From assembly GCA_025965155.1 (NCBI GenBank), contig JAOPXN010000048.1, positions 1 to 61,850 on the forward strand: DNA of 61,850 nucleotides, in the 5' to 3' direction. Positions 50,045 through 61,850 of the stretch are shown piece after piece. A model generated the notes under the pieces. It saw only the letters and a program-made list of their open reading frames with translations. It was not told the origin of the DNA and did no database searches. Positions within the stretch are counted from its first letter, which is position 1. Every line of letters starts with the position of its first letter. Origin of the DNA: Propionibacteriaceae bacterium. Lineage in GTDB: Bacteria > Actinomycetota > Actinomycetes > Propionibacteriales > Propionibacteriaceae. Both the position numbers and the translations under genes were made by a program.

Positions 50045-52533
50045 GGGCGCCGCTGAGCTGGCTGCGCGACTACGCAGCGCTGCCCGGGGACCTGACCGGT
50101 CATGATCTTGGTCAGGCGCTGATCCGTGCCGGTCTTGAGGTGGAGACGGTGGAGTCCGCCGGCGCCGACGTGACCGGGCCGTTGGTGGTCGGCAGGGTGC
50201 TGGAGTTTGCCGAAGAGCCACAGAAGAACGGCAAGACGATCCGGTGGTGCCGGGTCGACGTCGGACCGGAGCACAATGACACGTCCGGGTCTCGGGGGAT
50301 CGTCTGTGGTGCCAGCAACTTCAGCGTGGATGATCTTGTCGTGGTCGCACTACCCGGTGCGGTGCTGCCCGGCGGTTTCGCTATCGCGGCGCGGAAGACG
50401 TACGGGCACGTGTCCGACGGGATGATCTGCTCGGCCAAAGAGCTGGGCCTCGGTGATGATCATGCCGGCATCATGGTGCTCAGTGATGATCTTGCTCCGG
50501 GGGCCAGTGGCTATGACGTACTGCACCTGCGGGACGAGGTCCTCGACATCGCGGTCACCCCTGACCGCGGTTACTGCTGGTCGATGCGTGGGCTGGCCCG
50601 CGAGTCGGCGCAGGCGCTCGGCGTCACCTTCGCCGACCCGGTGGACCGCCCGGTGCCCGCTGCGTCGACCGCCGGCTACCCGGTGTCGCTGGAGTCCGAT
50701 GCCGGACCGCTGTTCGTTACGGTCACGGTGACCGGGATCGACCCGGGCCGGCCCAGTCCGCGCTGGATGCAACGCCGGCTGCAGCTGGCCGGGATGCGTC
50801 CGATCTCACTGGCCGTCGACATCACCAACTACGTGATGTTGGAGACGGGCCAGCCGATCCACGCCTACGACGCGGACCGGCTCAGTGGCCCTATCGTGGT
50901 CCGCAAGGCGCAGCCCGGGGAGAAGATCGTCACCCTGGACGGCGTCACCCGGGAGTGCGACCCGGATGACCTGTTGATCACCGATGACAGCGGGCCGATC
51001 GGCCTGGCCGGCGTGATGGGCGGAGCCTCCACGGAGCTGTCCGCGGACACCACCACGGTGGTGATCGAGGCTGCGTACTTCGACCCGCTGACCATTGCCC
51101 GTACCTCCCGCCGGCACAAGCTCTCCACTGAGGCCAGCAAGCGTTTCGAGCGGGGCGTCGATCCCGCGGCCGGGTACGCCGCCGCACACCGGGTCGCCGA
51201 TCTGCTGGTCGAGCTGGCTGGTGGCACGGTGGTCCCCGACGAGACGATCTGTGGCGCCATGCCCACGATCCCGACGCAGCAGATCGACACCGAGCTGCCG
51301 AGCCGAGTGCTCGGCTTGCCGGTGCCGGCCGACCAGGTCGTCGATCTGCTCGAGGCCATCGGTGTCCAGGTCACCCGCGAGGGCGACGAGCTGCGCCTGC
51401 TGCCGCCGACCTGGCGTCCGGATCTACGCGACCCGTACGACTATGTCGAGGAGGTCGGTCGGCTGATCGGCCTGGAGAACATCCCCACCGTCGTACCGAA
51501 GGCGCCGCCCGGCCGCGGCCTGACGAAGTCCCAGCGGCTGCGTCGCGCGGTGAACTATGCGGTGGCCGGCGCCGGATTCGTCGAGGTGATCAGTTTCCCG
51601 TTCGCAGCCGAGAGTGAGCTTGATCGACTAGGCATTCCCGCCGACGACCCACGGCGGCAGCTGGTTCGGCTGGCCAACCCGCTGTCGGAGACGTCGCCGT
51701 ACCTGCGGACAACGTTGCTTCCGGGCCTGCTGGCCGCGGTGGCCCGCAACACCAGCCGCAGCAATGATGATCTTGCTCTGTTCGAGTCCGGTCTGGTCTT
51801 CCTCGGCAATCGGGAGTGGCGCCCTGCGCCGCGTCCCGGCGTCAGCCAGCGGCCATCGGAGGAGGAGCTGGCCGCGATCAACGCTGCACTGCCACGCCAA
51901 CCACGGATGCTGGGCGCCGTGCTCAGCGGCCACTGGCTGCCGGCCCGGGCGTTCGCCCCGGCACAGCCGGTGACGTGGCAGCATGCGGTCGCTCTGGTCG
52001 AGGTTGCGGCACGGGCCGTCGGCCTGTCGGTGGTACGTCGACCGGCCCAGCAGGCTCCGTGGCATCCAGGTCGCTGCGCGGAGATCGTCATCGCCGGCAC
52101 CGATACCGTCATCGGTTATGCCGGTGAGCTGCATCCGAGTGTGTGCAAGGCGTTCGGGGTTCCGGCCCGGACCTCCGCCGCCGAGATTAACCTCGACCTG
52201 CTGATCGAGGCGGCGCCCGACCGTGGTGATGTCGCCGATATCTCCACTTTCCCGGTGGCCAAAGAGGACGTGGCACTGATCGTCGACAGCGATGTTGCTG
52301 CCGAGGACGTGCGGCAGGCACTGGTTCGCGGTGCCGGGCCGCTGCTGGAGTCGGTCCGCCTGTTCGACGTGTACGTGGGGGAGCAGATCGGCGAGGGCAA
52401 GAAGTCGCTGGCGTATGCACTGCGCTTCCGGGCGCCGGACCGTACCCTCACCGACGCCGACGCAGGCGACGCCCGGGACGCAGCCGTCGCAGCTGCCGCG
52501 GAAGCCACCGGCGCCGTCCAACGCACCGAATAG
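50041..52533 (+). CDS. pheT: Phenylalanine--tRNA ligase beta subunit
   Basis: An 830-residue subunit: [39 protein letters not shown] opens the B1 region; the tRNA-binding OB (EMAP-like) domain follows near residues 40-150; B3/B4 editing region and B5 then come, and the last about 100 residues are the FDX-ACB anticodon-binding fold ([70 protein letters not shown]). All domains are intact. The editing domain hydrolyses mischarged Tyr-tRNA. Ends the pheST operon. Confidence 0.97.
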   Translation: [830 protein letters not shown]

Positions 52534-52649
52534 CTCACTAGTCGCGTCCTCCGCCATTTCGGCGGAGTGGCGCGGCGGCGCTGACCAGTCGCGAGGAAGG
52601 GTCTGTGGATAACTGAATTCGAGGCTCCGCGCCGTTGCAGAGTGTCGGC

Positions 52650-53606
52650 ATGGAGATCTCCGGCGAACGGCCACTCGGACCGGCTGCCCCGCGCCTGTCG
52701 GCCACCGACGTGTTCACGACTCAGCAGGCGGCGGCCGCCGGCGTGGGTAGGCACCTGCTGACCCGGCTGACCGGCGAGGGCTCCCTTCGCCGGGTGCTCA
52801 AGGGCGTGTACGTCGACGCCGCCGTACCGGACAGCATCGAGCTGCGGGCCAAGGCGTTGAGCCTGGTGGTGCCGCCCACGGCGGTGGTCACGGACCGTAC
52901 CGCGGCCTGGCTCCGCGGTGTCAGTGTGCTGGCCGCCGGTGATCATCTCGCCATCCCACCGATCTCGGTGGTGCTGCCACCCGGCAACACCCGCGTCCGC
53001 GCCGGGATCGCGGCGGGCGGGATCCGGATGCTCGCACCGGGTGACATCGAGACTCTTCACGGGATTCGGGTCACCACAGCGTTGCGGACGGCGATCGACC
53101 TCGGCCGGCTCACTCCACCCGACTCGGCGATCGCCGCTTTGGATGGCCTGCTGCGGACGGCCGAGTTCTCCCAACAGCAGCTGCTGCAAGAGATTCGTCG
53201 CTTCAAGGGCTTCCGCGGGGTACGACAGCTGCGCTCCCTGGCACCGATAGCCGACGGCTCCGCCGAGTCGCTGGGGGAGTCGGTACTGCGGCTGCGATGG
53301 ATTGACGCCGCCCTGCCGAGGCCCGAACTACAGATTCCGTTCTTCGACGAGGTCGGACGACTCCGGTACCGCGGCGATCTGGGCTGTTCCGCGATCCGAT
53401 TGCTCGCCGAATACGACGGCGAAGAGTTCCACTCCACGGCCGAACAGCGCCGGCACGACGAGCGACGACGTACCTGGCTCCGATCCCGCGGCTGGGTCGT
53501 GGTGGTGGTCCGTAAGGAGCACCTGTACGGGCCGCGGTCGCCGGTACGGTCCATGCTGCGTACAGCGCTCGCACAGGCCCGCTCCCGGCTGACCGCCACA
53601 GGCTGA
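52650..53606 (+). CDS. AbiEi-like antitoxin/DUF559 endonuclease-like protein
   Basis: The 318-residue protein pairs an N-terminal winged-helix (FTTQQAAAAGVGRHLLTRLTGEGSLRRVLKGVYVD, typical of AbiEi antitoxins) with a C-terminal DUF559-like nuclease fold: ELQIPFFDEVGRLRYRGDLGCSAIRLLAEYDGEEFHSTAEQRRHDERRRTWLRSRGWVVVVVRKEHL (Asp, Glu and Lys in a restriction-enzyme-like core). No AbiEii toxin neighbour follows, so it is not shown to be a toxin-antitoxin pair. ATG 52650 or TTG 52635 are both possible. Role unknown; widely present in actinobacteria in multiple copies. Confidence 0.75.
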   Translation: MEISGERPLGPAAPRLSATDVFTTQQAAAAGVGRHLLTRLTGEGSLRRVLKGVYVDAAVPDSIELRAKALSLVVPPTAVVTDRTAAWLRGVSVLAAGDHLAIPPISVVLPPGNTRVRAGIAAGGIRMLAPGDIETLHGIRVTTALRTAIDLGRLTPPDSAIAALDGLLRTAEFSQQQLLQEIRRFKGFRGVRQLRSLAPIADGSAESLGESVLRLRWIDAALPRPELQIPFFDEVGRLRYRGDLGCSAIRLLAEYDGEEFHSTAEQRRHDERRRTWLRSRGWVVVVVRKEHLYGPRSPVRSMLRTALAQARSRLTATG

Positions 53607-55233
<1,627 letters not shown>

Positions 55234-55237
<4 letters not shown>

Positions 55238-56385
55238 GTGTCACCACCCCACAGGGCTTCACCGCGTCCGGTGTCGCCGCCGGTCTGAAGACCAGTGGCC
55301 GGCCCGACCTTGCGCTGGTGGTGAACAGCGGCCCGCGGTTCGACGCTGCCGGTGTCTTCACTAGCAACCGGGTCAAGGCCGCACCGGTGCTCTGGTCCAC
55401 CCAGGTGCTGACCGACCACACTCTCCGGGCAGTGATCTTGAACTCCGGCGGCGCCAACGCCTGCACCGGACCTGAGGGTTTTGCCGACACCCACCGGACC
55501 GCCGAGCTGGTCGCCGACACCCTCGGCATCGGAGCAATCGACGTCGCCGTCTGCTCCACCGGGCTGATCGGTGTCCGGCTGCCGATGGACGCCATCGAGT
55601 CAGGGATCGGCATTGCTGCGGGGGCTCTCTCCAAGGACGGCGGCCACGACGCCGCGGTGGCGATCATGACCACCGACTCGGTACCCAAGGAAGTCGTCGT
55701 GCACGGCGAGGGCTGGTCGATCGGCGGGATGGCCAAAGGGGCCGGCATGCTGGCCCCGGGCCTGGCCACCATGCTGGTGGTGATCACCACCGACGCCGTC
55801 GTCACGCCGGCGGTCCTGGACGATCAGCTGCGCACTGCCTGCTCCACCACATTCAACCGGCTCGACAGCGACGGCTGCATGTCGACCAACGACACGGTGA
55901 TCGTGCTGAGCAGCGGGGCGTCCGGGGTGGCGCCCAGCAACGCGGAGTTCACCGGCGCGCTGACCGAGGTCTGCGCTGATCTTGCTGCGCAGCTGCTGAC
56001 CGATGCCGAGGGTGCGTCCCACGACATAGCGATCACCGTCAACGGCGCCGCTAGCGAGGACGACGCGGTGACCGTTGGCCGCACCATCGCCCGGAACAAC
56101 CTGTTCAAGTGCGCGGTGTTCGGCCAGGATCCCAACTGGGGAAGGGTTCTTGCCGCGATTGGTACCACGGACGCGGTCTTCGAGCCGGACCAGCTGGACG
56201 TGACCTTCAACGGCGTCCAGGTCTGCACCGGTGGCGGGATCGGGCAGCCACGCGAGCTGGTGGACCTGTCGGGGCGCCGGGTGAATGTCGACGTCGACCT
56301 GCACGCCGGCCCGCACACTGGCACCATCTGGACCAACGACCTGACCTACGACTATGTGAAAGAGAACGCGGAGTACTCCTCGTGA
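55234..56385 (+). CDS. argJ: Bifunctional glutamate N-acetyltransferase / amino-acid acetyltransferase
   Basis: ArgJ recycles acetyl from acetylornithine to glutamate, and in bifunctional forms also uses acetyl-CoA. The self-cleaving site is in [15 protein letters not shown], giving alpha and beta chains before the threonine. [21 protein letters not shown] and [11 protein letters not shown] are also diagnostic. No argA-like gene is in the operon, which fits the cyclic pathway with argJ. Start and stop overlap the neighbours (ATGA, GTGA). Confidence 0.97.
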
Positions 56386-57298
56386 CCACACCCGACGCAC
56401 CTGACATTTCGATCGGCGACAAGGCGGCGATCCTGATCGAAGCCCTGCCCTGGTTGGAGAAGTACGGTGGCAGGACCATCGTGATCAAGTACGGCGGCAA
56501 CGCCATGATCGACGAAAACCTTAAACGCGCCTTTGCCGAGGACGTGGTGTTCCTTCGCCGCTGCGGGGTCCACCCGGTGGTGGTGCACGGTGGCGGTCCG
56601 CAGATCTCCCAGATGCTGGACCGGCTCGGGATCGAAAGCGAGTTCCGGGGTGGACTGCGGGTCACCACCCCCGAGGCGATGGACGTCGTTCGGATGGTCC
56701 TGGTCGGCCAGGTGGGCCGCGAGCTGGTCGGTCTGATCAACCTGCACGGACCGCTCGGCATCGGTCTGTCCGGAGAGGACGGCGGCCTGTTCGTGGCTGA
56801 GCGGCGCACCCTCTCGGTAGACGGTCGCGATGTCGACCTCGGTCTGGTCGGAGACGTGGTCGATGTACGCCCGGAGGCCGTACTGGACCTGATCGACGCC
56901 GGCCGCATCCCGGTGGTCGCCACCGTCGCCCCCGATGAGGACGGCCTGGTGCATAACGTCAACGCCGATACCGCCGCCGCGGCGCTGGCAGTCGCGCTCA
57001 AGGCCGACCGGCTCGTCGTACTGACCGATGTCGAAGGTCTGTACGCCGACTGGCCGAAGAGCACCGAGGTGGTCTCGCAGATTAGCGCGACTGAGCTCGA
57101 AGAGCTGCTGCCGAGCCTGGAGTCCGGGATGGCGCCGAAGATGGAGGCCTGCCTTCGTGCTGTCCGGGGTGGCGTCAGCCGGTCGACCGTGATCGACGGT
57201 CGGGTCCCGCACGCGCTGCTGCTGGAGATCTTCACCAACGCCGGGATCGGCACCATGGTCACTGCGGACCCGGTCCGGCAGCCAGCGGAGGTGTCGGC

Positions 57299-57302
<4 letters not shown>
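56382..57302 (+). CDS. argB: Acetylglutamate kinase
   Basis: The second enzyme of the pathway and target of arginine feedback. The 306-residue protein starts at GTG 56382 (GTGA overlap). [47 protein letters not shown] is the phosphoryl-binding core, then [29 protein letters not shown] and [28 protein letters not shown]. The N-terminal extension (about 25 residues, with [11 protein letters not shown]) corresponds to the N-helix of arginine-inhibitable hexameric NAGK. Confidence 0.97.
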
Positions 57303-60077
<2,775 letters not shown>

Positions 60078-60140
60078 CCTCCTCCGGCCTGCTCTTTGTG
60101 GGCAGACCTCCTACCGCAACGAAGAAAGAGACTGAACATC

Positions 60141-61850
<1,710 letters not shown>

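Noticed and set aside
52650-53606. Complete type IV toxin-antitoxin system (AbiE)
   Set aside because: Only the AbiEi/DUF559-like gene is present; the downstream region is a spacer and argC, with no nucleotidyltransferase toxin.

Overview
The window is a high-GC, tightly packed chromosomal segment from an actinomycete. The lineage evidence is the mycothiol ligase gene mshC in the conserved cluster histidine phosphatase / DUF3090 / SCO1664-like / mshC, a DUF5703 protein, an F420-type LLM oxidoreductase, an ImuA'-ImuB-DnaE2 mutasome with a mycobacterial-type LexA box, a PBP-lipo homolog, and many start codons lying 5-8 nt after a TANNNT -10 hexamer (leaderless transcription). A member of the Propionibacteriales is my best guess, but that is inference. 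Apart from one lower-GC spacer beside a tRNA, the region reads as ordinary chromosome.

Layout. 1-3.4 kb: a truncated PKD-like gene, an orphan membrane protein, and a small accessory-looking patch of tiny secreted, lipoprotein and membrane genes with an AT-rich promoter region. 3.4-5.2 kb: a GT61-type glycosyltransferase. 5.3-8.9 kb (minus): penicillin-binding lipoprotein, 2-keto-3-deoxygluconate kinase and KDPG aldolase, very closely spaced. 8.9-11.7 kb (plus): membrane protein, esterase and ATP-grasp protein, an uncharacterised module. 11.7-15.3 kb (minus): a PGRP amidase with LGFP repeats, two GNAT acetyltransferases and a trans-aconitate methyltransferase-like enzyme. 15.4-20.7 kb: dienelactone hydrolase, MurR-like regulator plus MurQ etherase (MurNAc recycling), Bcr/CflA exporter, HNH nuclease and MGMT. 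20.7-29.3 kb: a rifamycin-phosphotransferase-like enzyme, then the SOS mutasome imuA'-imuB-dnaE2, interrupted by a tandem repeat feeding into a 33-bp perfect hairpin. 29.4-33.4 kb: PoxB-type pyruvate oxidase, DUF5335, SseB-like protein, a gene-free hairpin-rich spacer and tRNA-Leu(GAG).

33.5-46.2 kb: M20 peptidase, DUF5703, aldo/keto reductase, LLM oxidoreductase, UppP, flavin reductase, the mshC cluster, an FMN riboswitch with a PnuC-type (riboflavin) transporter, hisE-hisG, a PH-domain protein and assorted membrane or SseB proteins. 46.3-52.5 kb: infC (ATC start, structured leader with an intrinsic terminator), rpmI, rplT, a SpoU-type rRNA methyltransferase, pheS and pheT. 52.6-53.6 kb: an AbiEi-like/DUF559-like protein. 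53.8 kb to the end: the arginine operon argC-(ACT protein)-argJ-argB-argD-argF-argR-argG-argH, with almost every start overlapping the preceding stop; argH runs off the end.

The items I judge most worth follow-up are the ACT-domain gene embedded in the arginine operon, the hairpin/repeat element between imuB and dnaE2, the membrane protein-esterase-ATP-grasp module, the Rph-like enzyme, the hairpin cluster next to tRNA-Leu, and an over-represented 8-mer (TGATCATG / TGATCTTG) that crosses reading frames.
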